Source: an uncultured Coriobacteriaceae bacterium
GTDB lineage: Bacteria > Actinomycetota > Coriobacteriia > Coriobacteriales > Atopobiaceae
Assembly (NCBI GenBank): GCA_902773995.1
Contig: CACYGL010000007.1
Coordinates: 1-64,000 of the forward strand
Length of the DNA: 64,000 nucleotides
Direction: 5' to 3'
Shown: piece after piece, positions 45,635-53,816 of the stretch
Layout: the number at the start of each line of letters is the position of its first letter
Numbering within the stretch: the stretch's first letter is position 1
Translations under genes and position numbers: made by a program
Notes under the pieces: model-generated
Seen by the model: only the letters and a program-made list of their open reading frames with translations
What the model was told of the DNA's origin: nothing
The model's database searches: none

Positions 45635-47173
45635 GTGGCCTCGCATGAACCAAGCAACGATCGCGCGGCCAATGGCGGCTCTGATGTCGCCACGGGCCGC
45701 GGTTCGTTTAACACGATAAAGCCGGATCCCAAGCACAGCTGGACCTACTCCACCAAGATGGCCATCTCGTTCGCACTTACCGCGGTCATGACGGCAGCCA
45801 TCTTCGTGATGGTCCTGGCTGTTGTGTGGGAGAGCCAGTTCAAGGCCTATACCAGGAGCAACATGCAGTCGCTGGCCCAGTCGGCTGCAGACACGCTTGC
45901 CATTGGGTATGACACGGCCGGGGGCTGGACGCCAGAGGTCATTGCCAACGCGTCGTCCTTCTCGGTTTCGTCGCCAGACGTGAGCCTCCAGGTACTGGAC
46001 GAGGACGGCAACATTCTCTACGACGATTCGGTGGGATTGTCTCGCCACGGTGATTCCGGCGTCACCACGGGAACAACCACGGTACCCACGGCATCTGAGT
46101 CTGTGGTCACTGCCAGCGTGGTTGACTCCGAGGGCGAGACGGTGGGAATGGTGCGGCTGTGGGCCTTTGGCTCGGATGCGCTTCTCACCTCCTCTGACGC
46201 CAAGTTCCGCGAGAGCTCCTACAGCGCCATCGCCGCGGCCGCCGCTATTGCCGTGGTGCTCGCGGTGATCATTGGCTACTTTGTCTCGCGCTCGCTCACC
46301 AAGCCCATCCAGCGCATCACGCGCACCGCCTCGCAGATCAGGAACGGTGACCTCACTGCCCGTACGGGCGTGCGCGGCACGGACGAGATTGGCCAGCTGG
46401 GCGAGACCTTCGACGACATGGCAACGTCGCTCGAGAAGGACCTCAAGCTCGAGCACCGTCTTACCAGCGACGTTGCGCATGAGCTGCGCACGCCGCTCAT
46501 GGCCATCCTCGCAACCGTCGAGGCCATGCAGGATGGCGTGCTGCCAGCAGACGACGAGCACCTGGAGACCCTTGCGTCCGAGACGCGCCGTCTTTCTCGC
46601 CTTGTCGACGCCATGCTCAAGCTCTCGCGCCTCGAGAACGGTACGACCGAGCTCAAGGTCGAGCGAACCGACGTGGTCTATCTGGTAAAGAGCCTTGTGA
46701 GCTCCCAGCACCAGCTCTTCCACGAGAAGGGCCTGCACCTTCGCTTCAAGGACGACACCGCCCACGGCGAGTGCCAGGCAGACGTGGATCCGGACCTCAT
46801 TCGCGAGGCCGTGGTCAACCTCATGAGCAACGCCATGCGCTACACCGACGAGGACGGCTGGGTTGTTGTCTCGGTGGGCTCGGACCACTCGGACGCCATC
46901 ATCTCGGTGCGTGATACGGGCATTGGCATTGCCAAGGAGGACATCCCGCAGACCTTCTCGCGCTTCTGGCGCTCTGACGTGAGCCGCGAGCGCGTCTCCG
47001 GCGGCCTGGGCGTGGGCCTCTCGATCACCAAGGAGATTGTGGACCGGCACAACGGCACCATCTCGGTCGACTCGGAGCTTGGCAAGGGCACCACGTTCAC
47101 CATTCGCGTGCCGCTCAACCGTGGTCGCCGCAACCTCAAGCAGGCGCTGCAGGAGAAGCAGCAGGAGAAGTAG
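45635..47173 (+). CDS. Sensor histidine kinase
   Basis: 512 residues from GTG 45635 (AGGAGG upstream). Two membrane helices (about 43-65 and 197-217) flank an extracytoplasmic PAS-like domain (LQVLDEDGNILYDDSVG); HAMP (LTKPIQRITRTASQIRNGDL), phospho-acceptor His282 in SDVAHELRTPLMAIL, N box LMSNAMRYTDEDG, G1 SVRDTGIGIAKEDI and G2 GGLGVGLSITKEI. The ligand is not predictable. Confidence 0.94.
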   Translation: MASHEPSNDRAANGGSDVATGRGSFNTIKPDPKHSWTYSTKMAISFALTAVMTAAIFVMVLAVVWESQFKAYTRSNMQSLAQSAADTLAIGYDTAGGWTPEVIANASSFSVSSPDVSLQVLDEDGNILYDDSVGLSRHGDSGVTTGTTTVPTASESVVTASVVDSEGETVGMVRLWAFGSDALLTSSDAKFRESSYSAIAAAAAIAVVLAVIIGYFVSRSLTKPIQRITRTASQIRNGDLTARTGVRGTDEIGQLGETFDDMATSLEKDLKLEHRLTSDVAHELRTPLMAILATVEAMQDGVLPADDEHLETLASETRRLSRLVDAMLKLSRLENGTTELKVERTDVVYLVKSLVSSQHQLFHEKGLHLRFKDDTAHGECQADVDPDLIREAVVNLMSNAMRYTDEDGWVVVSVGSDHSDAIISVRDTGIGIAKEDIPQTFSRFWRSDVSRERVSGGLGVGLSITKEIVDRHNGTISVDSELGKGTTFTIRVPLNRGRRNLKQALQEKQQEK

Positions 47174-47284
47174 GGGTACTGCGACACAGCTGCCCTGATG
47201 TGCTCGAGTCCGTCGGCCGTGCGCTACACTACTCACTGCGTGCCTGACCAGCGGGCGCATTATCAACAGGAAACGAGGTCTATC

Positions 47285-48181
47285 GTGGCAGACATCGAGC
47301 TTCGCCCGGATTCCCATGGCAAGGTTCGCGACATCTATGACTGCGGGGACGCCCTGCTCATGGTTGCATCGGACCGCATCAGTGCGTTTGACTACATCCT
47401 TCCGGACGAGATTCCCTACAAGGGTGAGATTCTCACGCGCATCTCGGCCTTCTGGTTCGAGCGCTTTGCCGACCTCATGCCCAACCACATGATCTCGATG
47501 GACGTGGCCGACTACCCGGCCGAGTACCACCGCTACGCCAGCTACCTGGCCGGCCGTTCCATGCTGGTCAAGAAGGCCAAGACCATCCCCATCGAGTGCA
47601 TCGTGCGCGGGTATCTCACTGGCTCTGGCAAGAAGACCTACGATGCCAACGGCACCGTCTGCGGTATCAAGCTGCCCGATGGCCTGGTGGAGGCCTCCAA
47701 GCTTCCCGAGCCCATCTTCACCCCGTCGACCAAGGCGGCCCTGGGCGACCACGACGAGAACATCTCCTTTGAGCGCTGTGCCCAAATTGTGGGTGAGGAG
47801 ACTGCGGCCCAGCTGCGCGATGCCTCTCTCGCCATCTACAAGGCTGCTGCCGAGTACGCTGCCACGCGCGGCATCATCATCGCCGACACCAAGTTCGAGT
47901 TTGGCTTCATCGACGACAAGCTCACGCTTATCGACGAGTGCCTGACGCCGGACTCCAGCCGTTTCTGGCCTGCAGAGGGTTACCAGCCCGGCTGCGTCCA
48001 GCCCAGCTACGACAAGCAGTACGTGCGTGATTGGCTCAAGGCAAACTGGGACATGACCGGCGAGCCGCCCCACCTGCCTCAAGACGTCATCGAGGGAACG
48101 TCCAGCCGCTACCAGGAGGCGTTCCAGATTATCACCGGCCACGAGTTCGAGCCCATGAAGGAGTCCCATGTCACTGCGTGA
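47285..48181 (+). CDS. purC: Phosphoribosylaminoimidazole-succinocarboxamide synthase
   Basis: 298 residues, purine synthesis. GTG 47285 is chosen with ACGAGG upstream. GKVRDIYDCGDALLMVASDR, SAFDYILPDEIPYKGEIL, IVRGYLTGSGKKTYD, EPIFTPSTKA and LTLIDECLTPDSSRFWP are characteristic. A -10 (TACACT near 47225) lies upstream. It overlaps the next gene by 14 nt. Confidence 0.96.
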   Translation: MADIELRPDSHGKVRDIYDCGDALLMVASDRISAFDYILPDEIPYKGEILTRISAFWFERFADLMPNHMISMDVADYPAEYHRYASYLAGRSMLVKKAKTIPIECIVRGYLTGSGKKTYDANGTVCGIKLPDGLVEASKLPEPIFTPSTKAALGDHDENISFERCAQIVGEETAAQLRDASLAIYKAAAEYAATRGIIIADTKFEFGFIDDKLTLIDECLTPDSSRFWPAEGYQPGCVQPSYDKQYVRDWLKANWDMTGEPPHLPQDVIEGTSSRYQEAFQIITGHEFEPMKESHVTA

Positions 48182-48929
48182 TACCATCGACGGCGCCCGT
48201 AAGGAGGCGCAGGAGGCCGGTGGTCTGACCGGCAACGTTAAGACCGCTGCTCCCAAGGCCGAGAAGCCCGAGCGTGGCGCAAAGGCCGAGAAGCCCGGCA
48301 AGGACGAGGCCGAGAAGCGCGACCCCATGACCACCAGGAGCTATCACAGCTCCGCGGCCGGTGCCAAGCCCAGCCGCGAGGCCGCCTCGACGGTTCGCGC
48401 GGCGTCTTCCAGCTCCTCCGCAGGCATGGGCGGAATGGGCGGCGGTCTCTTTGGCGGTGGCGGTACACCTGCCGAGAAGGAGGCCCGCAAGGAGGAGAAG
48501 CGCCGCCAGCGCGAGGAGGAGGACTTCCGCCAGCGTGGCTACGACCTTATCCTTCGCTCCAACGAAGAGTACCGTCGCACCGACCGCACGTGGTGGATTC
48601 TTATCGGCGTGGGCTTTGGCATGACCATTGTGTCGCTGATCCTTGTGTGGGCGTTCCCCGCTGACAGCACGAACTACCAGACCATTGTGGGCATCGCGTC
48701 CGTGGCATCGCTGGTGCTTGCGTACGGCCTAATTATCGGCGCGTTTGTGTACGACTGGCGCGTGCGTCGTCCCGTTCGCAAGGCGGCTGAGCGTAAAGTT
48801 GCTAGCTACAGCGACAAGAAGCTCGCCGAGCTCTTCGAAGAGCAGCGCCGCCGCGAGAATGCTGCAGATGCCGCACGTCAGGCCGAGAAGGAAGCGGCCA
48901 AGCAGCGCCGCGCCAACAAGAAGAAGTAG
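48168..48929 (+). CDS. Membrane protein with charged N-terminus, unknown function
   Basis: 253 residues overlapping the purC end (ATG 48168). The first 130 residues are Lys/Glu/Ala-rich and Gly-rich (GMGGMGGGLFGGGG) and probably disordered; two membrane helices follow (WWILIGVGFGMTIVSLILVW and IVGIASVASLVLAYGLIIGA); then a basic coiled-coil tail. No catalytic motif. Translation is coupled to purC. Confidence 0.75.
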   Translation: MSLRDTIDGARKEAQEAGGLTGNVKTAAPKAEKPERGAKAEKPGKDEAEKRDPMTTRSYHSSAAGAKPSREAASTVRAASSSSSAGMGGMGGGLFGGGGTPAEKEARKEEKRRQREEEDFRQRGYDLILRSNEEYRRTDRTWWILIGVGFGMTIVSLILVWAFPADSTNYQTIVGIASVASLVLAYGLIIGAFVYDWRVRRPVRKAAERKVASYSDKKLAELFEEQRRRENAADAARQAEKEAAKQRRANKKK

Positions 48930-48981
48930 CGCGCGTACCGTGGCATATGCCGTTTTTCGATGGTAGAATGTCTTCTCGCAC

Positions 48982-49057
48982 GCCCTCGTAGCTCAGGGGA
49001 TAGAGCACAGGTTTCCTAAACCTGGTGTCGGCCGTTCGAATCGGCCCGGGGGCACCA
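48982..49057 (+). tRNA. tRNA-Arg (anticodon CCT)
   Basis: Acceptor GCCCTCG with CGGGGGC, anticodon arm CAGGT-TTCCTAA-ACCTG, T loop TTCGAAT, encoded CCA. GGTAGAAT at about 48962 is the likely -10. Confidence 0.96.
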
Positions 49058-49066
49058 CGAATTGTC

Positions 49067-49106
49067 GCAGGCCAGGGCCTTCAGAGGTTCTGGCCTGCTT
49101 GCTTTT
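49067..49106 (+). terminator. First terminator after tRNA-Arg
   Basis: GCAGGCCAG pairs with CTGGCCTGC across 14 nt, then TTGCTTTT. Confidence 0.85.
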
Positions 49107-49180
49107 GTGCCGTCGCGCCTGGTGCGAGGCCGTGCGAGAAGCGCGCCTGCGGGAATCGCCACTCCTTACTTGCAGGAATT

Positions 49181-49219
49181 GCCCTTCGGGCGAGATTTTG
49201 CCGCCCGAAGGGCCGTTTT
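49181..49219 (+). terminator. Second hairpin terminator before the AlbA_2 gene
   Basis: GCCCTTCGGGCG, 9-nt loop, CGCCCGAAGGGC (perfect 12 bp), then CGTTTT. The interval 49107-49180 has no gene I recognise; the remaining leader to 49402 carries a TACACT near 49347. Confidence 0.85.
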
Positions 49220-49402
49220 GTACGTGATTGCTTCGATAACGCTCTCTCCGGCGCCGTTTTCTCGCCCGAGAGAGTTTCCGCAGGAGGACGTGGGCAAACC
49301 CCCTCGGCGTCATGCGCCTCCCTACGGCTGGTACCGCATGAGCGCTACACTCAAGTTGCGGCCGTTGGCCGTTGCCCCGCAATCACCGGCGAAGGGGGAG
49401 AC

Positions 49403-50665
49403 ATGTTCAGCCCGTTTCGCGATGACCAAGGTCGTCCAAAGGCAATCGCCAATGTGACCTGGGAGGATCTGTCCCAGCTCTCGGAGCTCGAGGAAGGCTT
49501 TGCCCTCGAGTTCAAGCAGACCTTTGGGCCCAGTGTGCGTAGGAAGATTCCCAAGATCGTGGCCTCGTTCTCAAACTCGCGCGGCGGATGGCTGGTGATT
49601 GGTATTGCGGATGACTCACGCGAGGTCGTACCCGTCCCTCGAGGCACCGCAGACGTTAGTCAGGTGATTGGCGAGCTCTGCCGCCGTCACGTCTCGCCTG
49701 CGCCCCACTTTGAGGTCCGCTTCCTAGCGGATCCCTCGGATGACAGCCATGGCGTAATCCTGGTACGCGTGGACGAGGGGGACTTCCCGCCGTACGTTGC
49801 CGACGGCATCGTCGAGATACGCGAGGGTTCAACCTCAGGGCCGGCGGACGGAACGGCGCTGGTTGATCTCTACGACCGCGCTACCAGTCGTCGCCTGGAC
49901 GTGCGCCGGTTCTGTCGCCGCACGGTCTACTATCCCATGGCAGATGACGCGGCAGACCCCGTTGCCCTCTTTGACCTGTACCTCTTTAGGCTCGGTCCGG
50001 AGGAGGACGAGGCAAACTCGCGCGCGAGCATCAACGAGGGAGCCGCCGCAATGCGCGCGGCCTTCGAGTGCTATGGGATTGGCTGCCGCGTCCAGCATGC
50101 GCACGATAGTCTGGTATTTAGAACGTCGCAGAGAGACGAGACGGTCGTTGCGCACTCGGCCATTGAGCTCTTTCCCAACGAGTCGATGAAGCTCTCGGTT
50201 CCCGCCGTAATGGTCACGGGGGAGGAACGCGAGCAGGCCCTGCGATCGCTCTCCCAACGCACGCTCTTCTCGCCGCGGCCAGATGCGCGCCTGATGGACG
50301 CTACGGCCACGCTTCGTCGTGTGACGAGAATGGCGTCGCTGCTTGATCGCTACGTTCGTCTGCGTGGGTTGTCCTGGCGAGAGTACGCGGTAGCCTACGA
50401 GCTCGAGCATATGGCCGGGGTTACGCTGTGGTCGGCAAACGAGACGTACCTCAGCTACGCCGCGCGGCACGGGGCCCTCTACTGCGCGACAGCCGACTGC
50501 ATATCACGCATCCGCTATCTCGACGACGGCGCACACGACACGTTCCGTGCGCGCCAGTTTGCCGGAAGCCACTTCTTCGAGGCATGCGGCTTGCCGCTTG
50601 GCTCGCCCGACCCCGAGGACGTGGAGCTGGTTAACGCGCTGCTCAGCACCAGTGGGGAACGATAG
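49403..50665 (+). CDS. AlbA_2 (Schlafen-like) putative DNA-binding protein
   Basis: 420 residues. ATG 49403 follows GAAGGGGGAGAC. The N-terminal domain matches AlbA_2: EEGFALEFKQTFGPSVRRKIPKI, ASFSNSRGGWLVIGIADD, and VILVRVDEGDFPPYVADGIVEIREG. The central and C-terminal parts (residues 190-420) are helical and not recognised (LMDATATLRRVTRMASLLDRY). Such proteins are used as transcription regulators and occasionally in defence. Its location beside a restriction-modification pair is notable, but the GC content is like that of the core genome. Confidence 0.75.
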   Translation: MFSPFRDDQGRPKAIANVTWEDLSQLSELEEGFALEFKQTFGPSVRRKIPKIVASFSNSRGGWLVIGIADDSREVVPVPRGTADVSQVIGELCRRHVSPAPHFEVRFLADPSDDSHGVILVRVDEGDFPPYVADGIVEIREGSTSGPADGTALVDLYDRATSRRLDVRRFCRRTVYYPMADDAADPVALFDLYLFRLGPEEDEANSRASINEGAAAMRAAFECYGIGCRVQHAHDSLVFRTSQRDETVVAHSAIELFPNESMKLSVPAVMVTGEEREQALRSLSQRTLFSPRPDARLMDATATLRRVTRMASLLDRYVRLRGLSWREYAVAYELEHMAGVTLWSANETYLSYAARHGALYCATADCISRIRYLDDGAHDTFRARQFAGSHFFEACGLPLGSPDPEDVELVNALLSTSGER

Positions 50666-50756
50666 GGGAGAGACCCAAGACGGCGTTGCGCCTGGCGCTG
50701 CCTGCGTGGCCGCCTTGGTTGGCGAAGCGTTGGGCCAACGTACCTTACAATTGTGG

Positions 50757-50903
50757 AGCTTGCTACTCTGCAATTTAGGAAGCTTCTGGGCGAGGTGTAG
50801 CAAGCTTGCCGGATAACCGCCGAGCGAGAACTACGCACGGTCGAGCGCTGACCTCGCAGATAACTGGACTTTTGTTCGTCTCGTCCTCAGCCGTGCGTAG
50901 TTC
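50757..50903. repeat. Inverted repeats in the AlbA_2-methyltransferase gap
   Basis: The 271-bp gap (50666-50936) holds AGCTTGCTAC (50757) with GTAGCAAGCT (50797), and GAACTACGCACGG (50828) with CCGTGCGTAGTTC (50891), both perfect. They may be terminators or ends of a transferred segment. No gene is seen in the gap. Confidence 0.5.
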
Positions 50904-50936
50904 CTTGTTGATGTGGATTGGCGGCAGGACAGCCGG

Positions 50937-52226
50937 CTAGTTCATTTCCTCTTGGGACGAGAGCTCCTTTGCCACTTCGATGCCTATGCGGTGCGGTATG
51001 CCAACGACAAGTGCGTTGCCCATGCAGAATGCGCGCTGGCCATCAGTCATTCCCGTATTTGTCCAACCCTTTGGAAAACACTGGAGCTGGTCGAGCTCAT
51101 CCGGAACTAGTCTGCGGAGCCGCCCGTCCTCGCATTGCACAACATGCTTGAATCGAGACGCTCCTCGACCGCCCTCGCCGGTAAGAATTGTTCGAGAAGG
51201 CTTGTCCGTTGGATCAGGGAAGGACATGGCACCTTCGGAATAGCTGTATTCGAAGCCAGTGGCTTTGTTGGTGCGCTTCTCCTTCTTGGACCCCTTGAGG
51301 TACTCCCATTTCTCCCTCTGCGACTCGGGAACGAAGAACTCCTCGGGTACTTCCGCTTCGGGTACAAGAACGTCCCCCAGAGTCTTCCGAAGGCCGTTGT
51401 AGGCCTCCAATACCCTGCAGGTAATTGCCCTGTTTCCAACCATGACACCTGCATCCGCGAAAGGCGATATTTTACCGCCCACGTTGAAGGACTGTGAGGC
51501 AACATAGGGATCAGCTGGGATATCGACATAGCTGACTGCCTCGGGCGCCTCCATAGGGAAAGCGCTCGCCATCGCGCCATGCAGGAGCCTCTTCTTGAGA
51601 TCCCACTTCACGTTGCGCTCGGCAAGTATATAGACACGCTTCCTTCGCTGGGGAAAACCGTATTCCGCGCTGTTGACAACGCGCCACTCCGCCGAGTAGC
51701 CAAGCGAAGCCAGGCAAGAGAGGATAATCGCAAAGTCTCGGCCTCTCTGCTTCGCCGGGCTCTTGAGAAGCCGGTCCACGTTCTCAAATATGCACCAGCG
51801 GGCATTGTTGGGGGACTTGGCGAGCTGGATGCGCAAGAAGCGATAAATTGACCACCACAGCACGCCCTTCTTACCTTCGATTCCATCAGCTTGCGAGAGA
51901 GGGCGAGCAACCGAGTAGTCTTGGCAGGGAAATCCGCCAACCACCATATCGACGTTGGGGATAGCTCGCTTGCCAGCGTCATACTCGTCCAGGACGACGG
52001 CAATATCCTCGTTTACTACGGAGCCCTTTCCAAAGCGGTCTTTGTAGCATCGAGCAGCAAACTGTCTCTTGTCGGAGCCTGGCTCCCATTGGTTTGCCCA
52101 TATGGTTTTGTAGGGACCTGCTGCAGGGAGCTGCCAGCCCTTTGCGCTGTCGCTATAACCCTCAAGGCCAAGCCTAAACCCACCGACTCCTGCGAAGAGC
52201 TCGGCTACCGTAATCTGCTGGTCCAC
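50937..52226 (-). CDS. DNA (cytosine-5) methyltransferase of a type II system
   Basis: 429 residues. Motif I ELFAGVGGFRLGLEGY; motif IV with catalytic Cys in GGFPCQDYSVA; motif VI FENVDRLL; motif VIII PQRRKRVYILA; motifs IX-X near RRLVPDELDQLQCFP and GNALVVGIPHRIG. It methylates cytosine C5. Companion to the endonuclease gene 63 nt upstream; the pair is more AT-rich than its surroundings, a sign of transfer. By analogy with Sau3AI systems the target would be GATC (inferred). Confidence 0.93.
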   Translation of the reverse strand: MDQQITVAELFAGVGGFRLGLEGYSDSAKGWQLPAAGPYKTIWANQWEPGSDKRQFAARCYKDRFGKGSVVNEDIAVVLDEYDAGKRAIPNVDMVVGGFPCQDYSVARPLSQADGIEGKKGVLWWSIYRFLRIQLAKSPNNARWCIFENVDRLLKSPAKQRGRDFAIILSCLASLGYSAEWRVVNSAEYGFPQRRKRVYILAERNVKWDLKKRLLHGAMASAFPMEAPEAVSYVDIPADPYVASQSFNVGGKISPFADAGVMVGNRAITCRVLEAYNGLRKTLGDVLVPEAEVPEEFFVPESQREKWEYLKGSKKEKRTNKATGFEYSYSEGAMSFPDPTDKPSRTILTGEGGRGASRFKHVVQCEDGRLRRLVPDELDQLQCFPKGWTNTGMTDGQRAFCMGNALVVGIPHRIGIEVAKELSSQEEMN

Positions 52227-52289
52227 GTTTCTCCGTTCGCTGTCTGTGGACTAATTCCTAGGCGATCATGATAGCCGATCCCCGTGGCG

Positions 52290-53696
52290 TTAATTGTGGC
52301 TATCTGTGCCCAACGCTCCTTCGATTTCTTTCTGCATGTATGACGCGTTGAGCCAGAAGCACTTCTTAACTACTGGAGCACCGTGAGGCTGGGGACGTGT
52401 ATCCCGCGCATTGCGTGCATGTGGGCGTACGTGGCAGCAGCGGTTTTCGGTCGCCTTAACCGAAATCTCTGCATGTCCGCGGCGCACGTTTGCCTGCATC
52501 TGTTCGTAGCAGCGTCGTGCCTCCGGGATGTCCCTCTCAGGCATCTGCCAGAAAGTTACGTCGGAGAGCTTGTAGATTCCGTCACGATCTTCTCGGTAGA
52601 TAACGAGGAGCCACATCTGTTGAAGGTACCCAAGGAAGTCCGAATCCTCAAAAGGTGTCTTCTCGAGCTTGACGTAGTCGAACGGCGGAAAGGAGATAGC
52701 CTCTTTCGGACGCCCGTTCTTCTTGAGACGTATGGTTTTGGGTTGAATGCCTGCCTTAGCGAACTCATCAATCTTGGCATCCCTGGCAACTCCAAGAATT
52801 GATTTGGTCACGAGTGCGCATGAATCCTTTGGCAGATTCTTTCCCGACGTGCCAATGCCGAATCTCCGGCATAGCTCTTCTTGGGTCATGCCAAAGTAGG
52901 GCTTGAACCGCTTGCGTACGAGTGCAAGGAGGCCAAGTCCGTTCTCGTCCTCAGTTCGCGTAATCGCCTGGCGCTTTTCGCGCAATTTGTTCTCTGCTGC
53001 GGTCATGTAGGAAGCTTTGAGCGCCCACGCACGAGGTTTTGCCTCTACATCGGAATAAGGTTGAGGAGTTCTTACCGTAGAGTTGGCCGCCTTGGTACAA
53101 GCTTCGAGGTAGAGGGTGTCGGAGCCCGAGATGTCCTCGGCATGCCCCGCACGAACCTTATTGACGACCGTTTCCCAGTCAATCTTAAATTGGGGCATAT
53201 CCTCTTCGGGGAGACCCCACAGTTCGGCCATCTCAACCTTGTAGTCAAGCGGGTCGGCGTCCTTCTCCCACACATAGGAGACGAGAAGAATCTTTCTTGC
53301 CTTCTTGAGAAGATGGCTGGTCTCAAACGTCTCGTGCACCACGGTCATGTAGTTGATTTGCATGAGAACGAGACGCTCTTTAGCGACTAGCTCGCCGCTC
53401 TTGTTCTGCTTTACCGGAGTCGACTTTAGTTCGAGCCCGGCATCAGGAAAGTCCGGTGCAGATTCGCTGTTTGGGCTATAGCGAAAGTAGTACTCCTCGA
53501 GGGCATTTCCAAATGATCCTCGCCGACGTTTTGGACTTTGGAGCTCGGGTGCACTTGTCTTCTCGCGAAGCGTGTGGCCCACGAGGTTCCCTGCGTACTC
53601 GACGATTGACTCGATCTTTGTGGGGTTGTATGGAAGGCCGTTCTTGTCCACGATTGCCTCCGGTACGAGAAGCCCTGGCAACGGAGCATCTAACAT
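52290..53696 (-). CDS. Sau3AI/MutH-family type II restriction endonuclease
   Basis: About 468 residues. The MutH-like active site is DFPDAGLELKSTPV (Asp, then Glu at +7 and Lys at +9), preceded by GSFGNALEEYYF and followed by KERLVLMQINY. A second, related half (RFKPYFGMTQEELCRRFGI ... PPFDYVKLEKTPFEDSDFL) fits the duplicated fold of Sau3AI, as does the total length. The start is ATG 53696 or TTG 53702; neither has a clear binding site, so a leaderless message is possible. It is transcribed toward the methyltransferase. Confidence 0.88.
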   Translation of the reverse strand: MLDAPLPGLLVPEAIVDKNGLPYNPTKIESIVEYAGNLVGHTLREKTSAPELQSPKRRRGSFGNALEEYYFRYSPNSESAPDFPDAGLELKSTPVKQNKSGELVAKERLVLMQINYMTVVHETFETSHLLKKARKILLVSYVWEKDADPLDYKVEMAELWGLPEEDMPQFKIDWETVVNKVRAGHAEDISGSDTLYLEACTKAANSTVRTPQPYSDVEAKPRAWALKASYMTAAENKLREKRQAITRTEDENGLGLLALVRKRFKPYFGMTQEELCRRFGIGTSGKNLPKDSCALVTKSILGVARDAKIDEFAKAGIQPKTIRLKKNGRPKEAISFPPFDYVKLEKTPFEDSDFLGYLQQMWLLVIYREDRDGIYKLSDVTFWQMPERDIPEARRCYEQMQANVRRGHAEISVKATENRCCHVRPHARNARDTRPQPHGAPVVKKCFWLNASYMQKEIEGALGTDSHN

Positions 53697-53761
53697 AGCC
53701 AAATCAGCATACAGCTAGGACAGTGTCCCAGTCATCGCATGACTCTGACCGCCCTCCACAA

Positions 53762-53800
53762 CAAAGTCCCCGGCCGCATTGCTGCGACCGGGGACTTGTC
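53762..53800 (-). terminator. Terminator of the kinase operon
   Basis: AAGTCCCCGG pairs with CCGGGGACTT across 14 nt, just after the pknB stop (minus strand). Confidence 0.75.
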
Positions 53801-53816
53801 CCACCGCCAGCCTTCC

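Noticed and set aside
44819-48334. 1171-codon open frame antisense to the two-component system and purC
   Set aside because: Opposite three well-supported genes; no start signal or protein motif.
49107-49402. Small RNA between two hairpins after tRNA-Arg
   Set aside because: No promoter-like pair could be placed before the second hairpin; tandem terminators are the simpler reading.
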